From Longimicrobiales bacterium (GTDB taxonomy: Bacteria; Gemmatimonadota; Gemmatimonadetes; Longimicrobiales; Gaopeijiaceae): a stretch of 64,000 nucleotides of DNA. Both the position numbers and the translations under genes were made by a program. Of the stretch, positions 27,707 to 37,048 are shown piece after piece. Position 1 is the first letter of the stretch; each line of letters begins with the position of its first letter. Below the pieces are notes generated by a model, which worked only from the letters and a program-made list of their open reading frames with translations, searched no databases and was not told the DNA's origin. The stretch spans positions 4,408,316 to 4,472,315 of the forward strand of contig OX639991.1 in the NCBI GenBank assembly GCA_951828585.1, given 5' to 3'.

Positions 27707-30559
27707 ATGATGACCGCGATCAGCGGAATTCCCGTCCTCCGCAGCCTTCCGGCACTGGCCGGATTGACTCTGGCCCTCATCCTCGGCCTCCCCGGCCCCG
27801 TCGCCGCCCAGGAACGCCCCCTGGTCACCCCGGACGACTACGGCCGCTGGGAGAGCCTGGGAGGCTCGACGCTCTCACCCTTCGGCGACTGGATCGCGTA
27901 CACGGTGTCGCGCGTCGACGAGACATCGGAGCTGCGGGTTCGTCGTCTGGACGAGGATTCGACGCGGGTCTTCCCGTGGGCCTCCGGGCCGGGCTTCTCC
28001 CCCGACGGGCGCTGGCTGGCGTGGACGACCGGCATGTCGCCGGATGAGGAGGAGGCAGCGCGCGGGCGGGACGAGCCGGTGCGGCGCACGGCTTCGGTGA
28101 TGGACCTGCGGACGGGCGACATCCGCGAGTTCGAGGCGGTGGCCGGCTTTTCCTTCAACGCGACGGGACGCTATGCGGCGCTGCGCGGCTATCCGCCGGA
28201 CGAACCGCGCGGCAAGGGGGCGGATGTGCGGGTTGTGGATCTGGTCGCCGACGGGACGAACCATATCGCGAATGTGGGCGAGATGGCGTGGAGTCCGTCC
28301 GGGGCGCTGCTGGCTCTGGTGATCGCCACCGGCAGCGACATGGGCAACGGCGTGCAGCTGTACGACGCCGCGATGGGCACCCTGCGTTCGGCCGACGCGT
28401 CGGGTTCCGCCTACCAGAGCCTGCGCTGGCGGGACGATTCGGCCGATCTGGCGGTGATGCGGTCCCGCGAGGACGCGTCGGAGGAGGGGAGCGCGTACGA
28501 TGTGCTGGTGTGGCGGGGGGTGGACCGGGGGATGGAGGCGACGGTGTTGGGTGGGGAGGTGGCGGGGTTGCCGGATTCGCTCGAGGTGGTGAGGCATCGC
28601 GCGCCGGTGTGGTCGGATGGGGGGGAGATGGTCGCGGTGGGGGTGCGGGGGGTGGAGGGGGATGGGGATGAAGAGGGTGAGGGCGAAGAGACGGATGAGG
28701 TGGAGGAAGAAGGCGAGGGGGAGGGGGATGAAGGCGAGGCCGCCGAGGAGGCCGCGGCCGAACCCGAGGAGGAGCCCGAGCTTCCCAACCTGCAGCTCTG
28801 GCACACGAAGGACGTCGATCTGTATCCCGCGCAGAAGCTCGCGGAAGGCCGCAACGCCAACCGTACCCTGCTGGCCGTCTGGCACCTGGACGACGACCGG
28901 CTGGTCGTGCTGGGGTCGGATCTGGATGCATCCGTGAACCTTCTGCCCGGCTGGAAGCTGGCGCTGGAGCAGACCGACAAGCCGTACCCCTGGGGTGCGA
29001 TGTTCGGCCGCCCCTACCGGGACTACTGGACCGTCGATGTGGAAACCGGCGAGCGGCGCCTGCTCTTCGAGCGGGTCCGCTACGCGTGGCCGAGCATCGC
29101 GGGTGAATGGATGGTCACCTGGGACGGCTCGGCGTACCACAGCCTGAACCTGGAGACGGGCGAGCGGCACGATCTCACCTCGGGGCTGGACGCCGACTTC
29201 GCCAACTCCGAGTACGACACGCCCACCGACATGACACCGCCGCGCGGTTTCGGCCCGGCGGGCTGGCTGGAGGACGACGCGGCGGTTCTGCTGAACGACA
29301 AGCACGACATCTGGCAGGTCGGCCTCGACGGATCGGACGCTCGGCGGCTCACTCGCGGCGGCGAGTCGGGAGTCACCCACCGGCTCGCCCGCGTCCTCCC
29401 CGACGACGACGAGCCTGGCCTCGACCCCGACTCCCGACCCTATCTCACCCTTCACGACGACGCGACGGAACAGCGCGGATACGCGCGCCTGAACCGCGGC
29501 TGGGAGTCGGCGGAGACGCTGATCCTCGAGGACGCCAACGTGAACGGACTGCGCCGCGCGGACAGCGCCGATGTCATGGTGTACCGGTCGCAGGCCTTCG
29601 ACGACCCGCCCGACCTGTACATCGCGGGTCCCGGTCTGGCGGGCGCGGCCCAGGTCACCGAGATCAATCCCTTCATCTCGGAAGTGGCCTGGGGACGGGC
29701 GGAGTTGGTTGACTTCGTGAGCGAAAGCGGCCGCGACCTGCAGTTCGCGCTTCTCTACCCGGCGAACTACCAGCCGGGGACGGCCGTGCCGACGATCGTC
29801 TACACGTACGAGATCCTCACGACGGGGATGCATTGGTTCCGTGTCCCCACCGAGCGCGACTACTACAATTACACGGCATGGACGCAGCACGGGTACGCGG
29901 TCCTGCTGCCCGACATCGTGTACACGGCGCGGGAGCCGGGAGTGAGCGCGATCGAGTCGGTGCGGGCCGCCGTGGCCAAGGCGGTCGAGATGGGGGTCAC
30001 GGATCCGGACGCGGTGGGCCTGATCGGCCACTCGTGGGGCGGCTACCAGGCCACCTACCTGCCCACCCGCACCGACATTTTCGCGGCGTCGGTGGCGGGT
30101 GCGCCGCTGACCGATTTCGTCAGCTTCATGGGACAGATCCACTGGGGCGGCGGCGTGGCCGAGGTGAGTCACTGGGAGACGGGCCAGGGCCGCATGGAGG
30201 TCCCCTTCTGGGAGGACCCCGAGGCGCACAGGCGGAACTCACCCATTCACGAAGTCCACAACATGGAGACCCCGCTCCTCATGGCCTTCGGCGACGACGA
30301 CGGGGTGGTCGACTGGGACCAAGGCACCGAGTTTTACAATTTCGCGCGCCGGGCGGGGAAACAGATGGTGCTGCTGGTCTACGAGGGCGAGGACCACGGA
30401 TTCCGCGAGGAGGCCAACCAGAAAGACTATAACCGGCGGATCCTGGAGTGGTTCGGGCACTACCTGAAGGGCGAACCCGCGCCGTCGTGGATTACGGACG
30501 GGGTGCCGGTGGAGGAGCTGGAGGAGGAGAAGAAGCGCGTGGCGAAGGGGCGGGAATAG
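27707..30559 (+). CDS. Secreted S9-family prolyl oligopeptidase-type peptidase with acidic insert
   Basis: A 950-residue exported peptidase. The start ATG at 27707 (a second at 27710) follows GGAGA. A signal peptide ends near PGPVAAQ. A long beta-propeller of TolB/WD40-like repeats (ATGRYAALRGYPPDE, LSPFGDWIAYTVSR) occupies about 45-700 and is broken at about 313-360 by a nearly pure Glu/Asp/Gly stretch. The C-terminal hydrolase domain has a full triad: Ser776 in GHSWGG, Asp865 in FGDDDGVV and His897 in EGEDHGF. It is likely to cleave peptides in the periplasm. It follows the fusion gene after 37 bp and may be co-transcribed with it. Confidence 0.88.
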   Translation: MMTAISGIPVLRSLPALAGLTLALILGLPGPVAAQERPLVTPDDYGRWESLGGSTLSPFGDWIAYTVSRVDETSELRVRRLDEDSTRVFPWASGPGFSPDGRWLAWTTGMSPDEEEAARGRDEPVRRTASVMDLRTGDIREFEAVAGFSFNATGRYAALRGYPPDEPRGKGADVRVVDLVADGTNHIANVGEMAWSPSGALLALVIATGSDMGNGVQLYDAAMGTLRSADASGSAYQSLRWRDDSADLAVMRSREDASEEGSAYDVLVWRGVDRGMEATVLGGEVAGLPDSLEVVRHRAPVWSDGGEMVAVGVRGVEGDGDEEGEGEETDEVEEEGEGEGDEGEAAEEAAAEPEEEPELPNLQLWHTKDVDLYPAQKLAEGRNANRTLLAVWHLDDDRLVVLGSDLDASVNLLPGWKLALEQTDKPYPWGAMFGRPYRDYWTVDVETGERRLLFERVRYAWPSIAGEWMVTWDGSAYHSLNLETGERHDLTSGLDADFANSEYDTPTDMTPPRGFGPAGWLEDDAAVLLNDKHDIWQVGLDGSDARRLTRGGESGVTHRLARVLPDDDEPGLDPDSRPYLTLHDDATEQRGYARLNRGWESAETLILEDANVNGLRRADSADVMVYRSQAFDDPPDLYIAGPGLAGAAQVTEINPFISEVAWGRAELVDFVSESGRDLQFALLYPANYQPGTAVPTIVYTYEILTTGMHWFRVPTERDYYNYTAWTQHGYAVLLPDIVYTAREPGVSAIESVRAAVAKAVEMGVTDPDAVGLIGHSWGGYQATYLPTRTDIFAASVAGAPLTDFVSFMGQIHWGGGVAEVSHWETGQGRMEVPFWEDPEAHRRNSPIHEVHNMETPLLMAFGDDDGVVDWDQGTEFYNFARRAGKQMVLLVYEGEDHGFREEANQKDYNRRILEWFGHYLKGEPAPSWITDGVPVEELEEEKKRVAKGRE

Positions 30560-30590
30560 CCCGGACCGCAGGGCAAGCCATCAGTCCCCG

Positions 30591-31430
30591 TCAGCCCGGC
30601 GACTCGCGGACGCCCCCCGGTCCCGGGACCGCCGCCGCCCGGTCCGTGGCGCCCGCCCAATCCCGGATGATCCGGTGCAGCGCGGCCACCCCGTCGGTCA
30701 GCGCGGCGGGACCGGGCTGCAGGATCAGCGACGACTTGACCTCGTGGACCCGGCCGTGCGCGACGGCGGGAATCGCCCCCCAGCCGTCGCGCCCGGCCAC
30801 CCGCTCGGGCCGGAACTTGCGGCCGCACCAGGAGCCGATGATCAGGTCGGGGGCGCGGCGCACCACTTCGCCCGGATCCGCGATGATGCGGTCCTTCGCG
30901 AGTGATCCGGCGCGGAATTCGGGAAAGCAGTCTTCGCCCCCCGCGAGTTCGATCAACTCGGACACCCAGCGGATCCCCGAGATCAGCGGGTCGTACCACT
31001 CCTCGAAGTAGACGCGGGGCCGGCGTGGGAGCCTGGCGGCGCGCTCGCGGATGCTGTCCAGCCCGGCCTCGAGCTCCGCGGCCAGCCGTTCCCCCTTTCC
31101 CGCGCACCCGGCCAGCGCGGCCACCGCCTTGACCGTACGCAAAATCCCGGCCACGGATCGGTGGTTGAAGATGTGGACCTCGACGCCGTGGCGGATCAGT
31201 TTGGCCGCGATGTCGGCCTGGATGTCCGAGAAGCCGAGCGCGAGGTCGGGCTTCAGTTCCAGGATGCGGTCGATCTTCGCGGTCAGGAAGGCCGAGACCT
31301 TCGGCTTCTCCTTGCGGGCCCGCGGTGGCCGCACGGTGAAGCCGGATATGCCGACAATGCGGTCCTCCTCGCCGATGCGGTAGAGGATCTCGGTCGGCTC
31401 CTCGGTCAGGCAGACGATGCGCTCGTACAC
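30591..31430 (-). CDS. Helical-backbone metal receptor (BtuF/TroA-like binding protein) without signal peptide
   Basis: About 279 residues, starting at a GTG at 31430, 29 bp after the S10 gene stop. It has the two-lobed layout of cobalamin/iron-chelate binding proteins: RIVCLTEEPTEILYRIGEED at the start, then KIDRILELKPDLALGFSD, a long connecting helix (GILRTVKAVAALAG), and a second lobe with IADPGEVVRRAPDLIIGSWC. No signal peptide or lipobox precedes the domain, so it should be cytoplasmic unless the start is wrong. No ABC permease or ATPase gene is close by. Related signal-less proteins exist and are annotated as cobalamin-binding; the ligand is not known here. Confidence 0.75.
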   Translation of the reverse strand: MYERIVCLTEEPTEILYRIGEEDRIVGISGFTVRPPRARKEKPKVSAFLTAKIDRILELKPDLALGFSDIQADIAAKLIRHGVEVHIFNHRSVAGILRTVKAVAALAGCAGKGERLAAELEAGLDSIRERAARLPRRPRVYFEEWYDPLISGIRWVSELIELAGGEDCFPEFRAGSLAKDRIIADPGEVVRRAPDLIIGSWCGRKFRPERVAGRDGWGAIPAVAHGRVHEVKSSLILQPGPAALTDGVAALHRIIRDWAGATDRAAAVPGPGGVRESPG

Positions 31431-31459
31431 GGGGGTCCGTGGTTGTCCGGCCAGCCGTC

Positions 31460-32998
31460 CTACTGCGACACCGGCCTCGACCCGCCCGCCGTCCGCAGGA
31501 TGAACCGGTCGAGCACCTCCTTCCACTGCGGCAGCAGCGACTGCTCGACGTACATCATGTGTCCGGCGGCGAAGTCGGCGCGTTCGATGTTGTCGCGCAG
31601 TTCGGGGGCCAGTCCCATGCGATCCATCGTCCAGACGGCGGCGAAGTAGGGGGTTGCGAGGTCGTAGATGCCGTTGATGAGGAGGACCTCGAGGCTCGGG
31701 TTGCGCTTCATGGCGGTGGCCAGGTCGGGGGCGACGTTGGGTGTGCCGCCGCCGCGGACGAAGGAGCCGCCGCCGCCGAGACGGCCCCAGTTCCAGTCGC
31801 GGGTGCCACCGCTTGGGACGTACTCGCGATCGCCGTCGTAGCCGAGTTCGTCGCGGAGGTAGCTGTTGAAGGCGGAGGTGTAGGCGGAGCTGATCGCGGT
31901 GGATTGGGGGTCGTGGGAGGGACGGGCGCCGAGGATGTCGCCCGCGGGGCCGGTGAAGCGGGAGTCGAGGCGGCCGACGATGGTGCCGTGGTCGCGAAGC
32001 AGTTCGGCCTCGAAGGCGGGGGCGGTGACGCGCAGATCGGACTTGTCGATGAAGTCGTGGCTGAGCCCGGTGTAGCGGTGCATTTGGTCGATGACGCGGG
32101 TGCGGGTGTCGGGGTCGAGGGTGCCGCCCGCGAGCAGAGCGGTGGCGTACTCGGTGAGCGACCACTCCTCCACTTCGGCCATGAAGGCCTCGAGGTCGGG
32201 GGGATTCGGGCCCGGCAGTGCGTCGAGGTAGCGGGCGGTGATGGCGTAGGAGGGGAGATTGACGATGTAGGGGAGGTCGTCGCCGGGCGCGAACTGGATG
32301 GTGTTGAACTGGAGCACGGCCGACACCAGGACGATGCCGTTGAGGTCGATGTTGGCGCCCTGGAGGTGGCGGGCGAGGACCGCCGCGCGGGTCGTTCCGT
32401 AGCTCTCGCCGAGGAGGTAGCGCGGGGAGTTCCAGCGGTCGTGTTCGCTCAGGAAGCGGCGGATGAACTGCGTCAGCGAGCGCGCGTCCTCGTCGATGCC
32501 CCAATAGTCGGAGCCGGGGGTGTCGCCGATGGTGTGGCTGAACCCGGTCCCGATGGGGTCCACCATGACGATGTCGGCGATGTCGAGAATGGTGTGGGCG
32601 TTGTCCTCGAGTGGGTACGGAGGGGCGCCCTGCGGGCCCACTTCGGGGGTGACCACCCGGCGCGGGCCCATGATCCCCATGTGCAGCCAGAAGGATGCCG
32701 AACCCGGGCCTCCGTTGAAGGCGAAGACGAGGGGGCGGTCGCGCGACGGGGCGCCGTTGGTGCGGAAGTAGGCGGTGTACCAGAGTTGGGCGGCAGGGTC
32801 GCCGTCGTCGTTGTTGAGGGTGATGCCGGAGACGGTGGCGTTGTAGTGGACCGGCTCGTCGCCGATGGTGATGGAGTGGCTGGTCTCCCAGCGCGGCGGG
32901 ACGGAATTCGGGGCGGGGTCCTGGGCCCGGGCGGGAGCAGTCGCGAGCGACGCCGAGGCGAGCGCGATCAGGAAAGCCGGGGAGCGGCATGTCTTCAC
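31460..32998 (-). CDS. Secreted S10-family serine carboxypeptidase
   Basis: A 512-residue exported peptidase starting at a GTG preceded by GGAGG at 8 bases. The signal peptide ends at APARAQ. The S10 hallmarks are present: RPLVFAFNGGPGSAS (oxyanion region, 88-102), MVDPIGTGFS, and the triad Ser199 in GESYGTTRA, Asp446 in NGIYDLATPY and His480 in AAGHMMY. Carboxypeptidases of this family remove C-terminal residues, best at acidic pH; bacterial members are common in Gemmatimonadota and Acidobacteriota. With the S9 enzymes nearby it suggests extracytoplasmic peptide breakdown. The binding-protein gene follows after 29 bp. Confidence 0.9.
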   Translation of the reverse strand: MKTCRSPAFLIALASASLATAPARAQDPAPNSVPPRWETSHSITIGDEPVHYNATVSGITLNNDDGDPAAQLWYTAYFRTNGAPSRDRPLVFAFNGGPGSASFWLHMGIMGPRRVVTPEVGPQGAPPYPLEDNAHTILDIADIVMVDPIGTGFSHTIGDTPGSDYWGIDEDARSLTQFIRRFLSEHDRWNSPRYLLGESYGTTRAAVLARHLQGANIDLNGIVLVSAVLQFNTIQFAPGDDLPYIVNLPSYAITARYLDALPGPNPPDLEAFMAEVEEWSLTEYATALLAGGTLDPDTRTRVIDQMHRYTGLSHDFIDKSDLRVTAPAFEAELLRDHGTIVGRLDSRFTGPAGDILGARPSHDPQSTAISSAYTSAFNSYLRDELGYDGDREYVPSGGTRDWNWGRLGGGGSFVRGGGTPNVAPDLATAMKRNPSLEVLLINGIYDLATPYFAAVWTMDRMGLAPELRDNIERADFAAGHMMYVEQSLLPQWKEVLDRFILRTAGGSRPVSQ

Positions 32999-33115
32999 TC
33001 GGTTACCTCCGGGGGGAATCTGTCGTAGTGGGTCGATTGCAAGGAAAGCGGAATGCGCGCCGCGGGCAAGGCTGGTGCGGCCCCTGCGGGATCGAGCGGG
33101 TGATGGACAAGTCGA

Positions 33116-33517
33116 TCAGCCGTCCCGGTCCGGGCGCGCGCGCCGAATGTCCCGCACATTCAGCACCACCGAGACCACCAATGCGCCCAGCGCCGCACCG
33201 ATCACCAGCGCATCGACCACCGCTGCGCTCCAGGCAACACCCGTCATCCGGTCCAGGTAGTACTTCATGCACGATGCCGGCAGGTGGGTCTCCCCCAGCG
33301 CCCGCTTCACCTGCCAGTGCCAGTCGGTCAGGGGGCAGTATCCCCACCCATAGACCACCCCGAGACCGAACCAGGAGAGCAGGGTGGCCGAAATCGTGAT
33401 CAGGTGTAGCCGCCGCGTCTTGCGCCACGCCCAGCCGAGCGTGTTGAATCCGACCAGCAGCGTGTGAAAGGCGACGAGAAGCGCGTCGAGGATGAGGTAC
33501 AGCGTCTGGCCGGACAC
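33116..33517 (-). CDS. DUF2784-family membrane protein
   Basis: About 133 residues from a GTG at 33517; the frame is open further upstream but that part is not membrane-like. It has a first membrane helix (LYLILDALLVAFHTLLVGFN), a second (ITISATLLSWFGLGVVYGW), the conserved CPLTDWHWQVKR motif that defines DUF2784 (usually CPLT..E..), and a last helix near the C-terminus followed by a basic tail. The function of this family is unknown. It is divergent from the amidohydrolase gene, with about 227 bp between them. Confidence 0.7.
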   Translation of the reverse strand: MSGQTLYLILDALLVAFHTLLVGFNTLGWAWRKTRRLHLITISATLLSWFGLGVVYGWGYCPLTDWHWQVKRALGETHLPASCMKYYLDRMTGVAWSAAVVDALVIGAALGALVVSVVLNVRDIRRARPDRDG

Positions 33518-33744
33518 GGCGTGGAAAGTCCCACCCGGCCATGCCGCCGGCAAGGAGTCGCTCCGCGCACACAACCCTGACGTTACGTGAGGGTTTGTGC
33601 GCCGGGCGGATCGACCTTCGCAGGTAGCCGCGCGGCCCCCCGCAGCCGCATATTGCCTCCGTGACGCGCCATCGCCAGACACCTTTCCAGGCACTTCCCT
33701 GGCGGACCGCCAGCCAACCACGGAGCCAAGGAGTTACAACCACG

Positions 33745-36700
33745 ATGCGGACTCTCGTCTTCGCCGCCGCCCTGCTGACGCCCGCCGGAGCCTTCGCCCA
33801 GGATTCGGAAGAGGACCCGAAGTCCCCCCTCCCCCTTTCCCCCGACCGCACCCTCGCGATCGACATGACGGTCGGCTCGTGGATCTCGCTGGACGTCAGC
33901 CCCGACGGCCGGACCATCGTCTTCGACCACCTGGGCAACCTGTTCACCGTCCCCATCGCCGGCGGCGACGCCACCCAGCTCACCTCCGGCATGGCCTTCG
34001 ACGCGCAGCCGCGCTTCTCGCCCGACGGCACCCGCATCGTCTTCACCTCGGACAGGAGCGGCGGCCAGAACGTCTGGATCATGTCGCTCGACGGCACGGA
34101 CACCGTCCAGGTCACCAAAGGCGCCAGCAACCGTACCGAGTCGCCCGACTGGTCCCCCGACGGCGACTACATCGTCGCTTCCAAGGGCGGTTTCCGCGGC
34201 GGCGGCCTCCCCAAGCTCTCCCTCTACCACGTGGACGGCGGTTCCGGCGTACAACTGATCGGCGAACCCGACAACCTGAAGACCCTCGGCGCCGCCTTCG
34301 ACCCCAGCGGCCGCTCCATCTGGTACGCCCGGCGCAACAGCGACTGGACCTACAACGCCCAGTTCCCCCAGTACCAGCTCGCCGTCTACGACCGCGACAC
34401 CGGCGAAAACTACACCCGCACCTCGCGTTACGGCTCCGGCGTCCGCCCCACCCTCTCGCCCGATGGACGCTGGCTCGTCTACGGCACCCGCCACGATTTC
34501 CACACGGGCCTCCGCATCCGCGACCTCGAGTCCGGCGACGAGCGCTGGCTCGCCTACCCCGTCCAGCACGACGACCAGGAGTCGCGCGCCACCCTCGATG
34601 TGCTTCCGGGCATGTCCTTCACCCCCGATTCGCGCCACCTGGTGGCCAGCTACGGCGGGAAGATCTGGAAGCTGGACATCGTCGACGGCGGCGCCGAGGA
34701 GATCCCCTTCCGGGTGCAGTACGATCTCGAACTCGGCCCCCTGGTCGAATTCGACTACCCCATCGAGGACACCCCGACCTTCACCGTCCGCCAGATCCGC
34801 GACGCGGTCCCCTCGCCCGACGGTTCGCGCATCGCCTTCACCGCGCTCGACCGGCTGTGGGTGGCGAACGCCGACGGCACCGAACCGCGCCGCCTGACGG
34901 ACGCCGAGCACTCCGAGCACTATCCGGCGTGGTCGCCCGGCGGCGACCGGATCGCCTACGCCACCTGGGACGGCGAGGCGGGTCATCTCTACAAGGTTCG
35001 CGCGGATGGCAGCGGGTCGCCCGTGCGGCTGACCGAGCGCGGCGCGGTCTACATCACCCCGGCGTGGTCCCCGGCGGGTGACAGGATCGTCGCGCTCCGC
35101 AGCTACGCGCGCGACTTCCAGGAATCGGCCGGCGGGTTCGGCTCGGGCGCGCCCCAACCGGGCGAGATCGTGTGGGTGGCCGACGGGGACGGTCCCGGCG
35201 CGGCCACGCTGATTGCGCCGGTGGCGGGCCGCCGAGGTCCCCATTTCGCGGAGGACGCGGGGGCCAGCGGCCCGATCGCCGACCGCATCTACATGCAGCG
35301 AAGCGACATGCTCGTCTCGATTCGTTGGGACGGCACCGACGAGCGCGAACACGTGCGCATCCGCGGCCGCACCCCACCCGGGAGCCAGGCCGCGCTCACG
35401 CCGTCCGTCCTGCGCATGGCCCCCCGGGGCGACCTGGTCATGGCGCTCATCCAGCAGCAGGTGTACACCGCCACCGTGCCTATGGTGGGCGGCGAGGCCC
35501 CGCTCATCAACGTGGGCAATCCCGGCGGCGCCCAGATGCCGGCGCGGCAGCTCACGGACATGGGCGGCGAGTTCCCCGCGTGGGCCGCGAACGGGCGCGC
35601 CGTGCACTGGTCGCTGGGTCGCGCCTTCTTCACCTACGACCTGGACGCGGCGGAGGCCTTCGAGGAGGCGGCGGAGGCGGAGGCGGAGGCCGAGGAAGAA
35701 TCAGAGGAGTCCGACGAAGAAGAGGACGAACCCGAATACCAGCCCGCCGAAGTCCGGATCGACATCCAGGCCACCCGCGACATCCCGGGCGGAACCGCCC
35801 TGCTGCGCGGCGCACGGGTCATAACCATCGCCGACGCCGGGACAATCGACCGCGCGGACATCCTGATCCGCGACAACCGTATCGCCGCCGTCGGCCCCTC
35901 CGGCTCCCTCGATGTCCCCGCCGACGCCCGCGTCTTCGATCTAGCGGGCAAGACCATCGTTCCAGGCTTCGTCGACACCCACGCCCACATGCGCCCCGCC
36001 AACAATCTCCACCGCTCCGACGTGTGGCCCTATCTGGCCAACCTGGCCTACGGCGTTACCACCACCCGCGACCCCCAGACCGGCACCACCGACGTCCTCA
36101 GCTACGCCGACCGCGTTCGCACCGGTGAACTCGTCGGTCCGCGCGTCTACTCGACCGGCCCCGGCGTCTTCTGGCAGCACATGATCGGCTCGGAGGACGA
36201 GGCGCGCGACATCCTGTCCAGGTATTCCGAGTACTTCGACACCAAGACGATCAAGATGTACGTCGCGGGGAACCGCCAGCAGCGCCAGTGGATCATCATC
36301 GCGGCGCGCGAGCTTGGCCTGATGCCGACCACCGAGGGATCGCTCAACATCCGCCAGAACCTGAACGAGACGATCGACGGATACCCCGGTCTGGAGCACT
36401 CGATCCCGATCTACCCGGTGTACGACGACTATGTGCAGCTTTTCGTGGCCACGCAACGCGCGTACAGCCCCACCCTGCTGGTCTCCTACGGGGGACCGTG
36501 GGCCGAGAACTACTTCTTCAGCCGCGAGAACCCGCACGACGACGCCAAGCTGCGCCGTTTCGTGCCGCATTCGGTGATCGACGGGGGGACGCTGCGCCGT
36601 GCACAATGGTTCCGCGACGAAGAGCACGTCTTCGCGGACCACGCCCTGTTCGTGAAGGACCTGGTGGAGGCGGGGGGACGGGCGGGGGTGGGGAGCCACG

Positions 36701-37047
36701 GGCAGCTGCAGGGATTGGGGTACCACTGGGAGCTGTGGGCGATGGCGGCCGGTGGAATGGATGAACACGACGCCCTGCGCGTGGCCACGATCCTGGGCGC
36801 CGAGGCGATCGGGCTGGACGAGGACCTGGGCACGATCGAGGCCGGGAAGCTGGCCGACCTGGTGATCCTTGACGCCAACCCGCTGGACGACATCCGCAAC
36901 ACGAACCGCATTCACATGGTGATGATGAACGGGCGTCTCTACGACGCCGACACGCTGGCCGAGCAGTATCCGGGGGACCGGGAGGTGGCGTGGCTCTGGT
37001 GGTGGGACGACGAGCCGGCGGGGGTGCCGGGGGTGGGGGGAAACTGA
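33745..37047 (+). CDS. Exported TolB-like beta-propeller amidohydrolase
   Basis: About 1,100 residues from an ATG at 33745, which gives a clean signal peptide (MRTLVFAAALLTPAGAFAQ). Residues about 40-620 are TolB/PD40-type propeller repeats (SPDGTRIVFTSDRSGGQNVW, WSPGGDRIAYATWDGEAG). A Glu-rich linker near 632-670 precedes a C-terminal amidohydrolase with GFVDTHAHMRP (His746, His748), Lys837 in KTIKMY (a candidate bridging carbamylated lysine) and a histidine in GLEHS. The usual final aspartate motif is replaced by GSHGQLQGLGYHWELW, a form I associate with this propeller-fused subfamily. The reaction is unknown; cyclic amides and dipeptides are typical substrates of the superfamily. The LanC-like gene follows after one base. 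Confidence 0.85.
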   Translation: MRTLVFAAALLTPAGAFAQDSEEDPKSPLPLSPDRTLAIDMTVGSWISLDVSPDGRTIVFDHLGNLFTVPIAGGDATQLTSGMAFDAQPRFSPDGTRIVFTSDRSGGQNVWIMSLDGTDTVQVTKGASNRTESPDWSPDGDYIVASKGGFRGGGLPKLSLYHVDGGSGVQLIGEPDNLKTLGAAFDPSGRSIWYARRNSDWTYNAQFPQYQLAVYDRDTGENYTRTSRYGSGVRPTLSPDGRWLVYGTRHDFHTGLRIRDLESGDERWLAYPVQHDDQESRATLDVLPGMSFTPDSRHLVASYGGKIWKLDIVDGGAEEIPFRVQYDLELGPLVEFDYPIEDTPTFTVRQIRDAVPSPDGSRIAFTALDRLWVANADGTEPRRLTDAEHSEHYPAWSPGGDRIAYATWDGEAGHLYKVRADGSGSPVRLTERGAVYITPAWSPAGDRIVALRSYARDFQESAGGFGSGAPQPGEIVWVADGDGPGAATLIAPVAGRRGPHFAEDAGASGPIADRIYMQRSDMLVSIRWDGTDEREHVRIRGRTPPGSQAALTPSVLRMAPRGDLVMALIQQQVYTATVPMVGGEAPLINVGNPGGAQMPARQLTDMGGEFPAWAANGRAVHWSLGRAFFTYDLDAAEAFEEAAEAEAEAEEESEESDEEEDEPEYQPAEVRIDIQATRDIPGGTALLRGARVITIADAGTIDRADILIRDNRIAAVGPSGSLDVPADARVFDLAGKTIVPGFVDTHAHMRPANNLHRSDVWPYLANLAYGVTTTRDPQTGTTDVLSYADRVRTGELVGPRVYSTGPGVFWQHMIGSEDEARDILSRYSEYFDTKTIKMYVAGNRQQRQWIIIAARELGLMPTTEGSLNIRQNLNETIDGYPGLEHSIPIYPVYDDYVQLFVATQRAYSPTLLVSYGGPWAENYFFSRENPHDDAKLRRFVPHSVIDGGTLRRAQWFRDEEHVFADHALFVKDLVEAGGRAGVGSHGQLQGLGYHWELWAMAAGGMDEHDALRVATILGAEAIGLDEDLGTIEAGKLADLVILDANPLDDIRNTNRIHMVMMNGRLYDADTLAEQYPGDREVAWLWWWDDEPAGVPGVGGN

Positions 37048-37048
37048 C

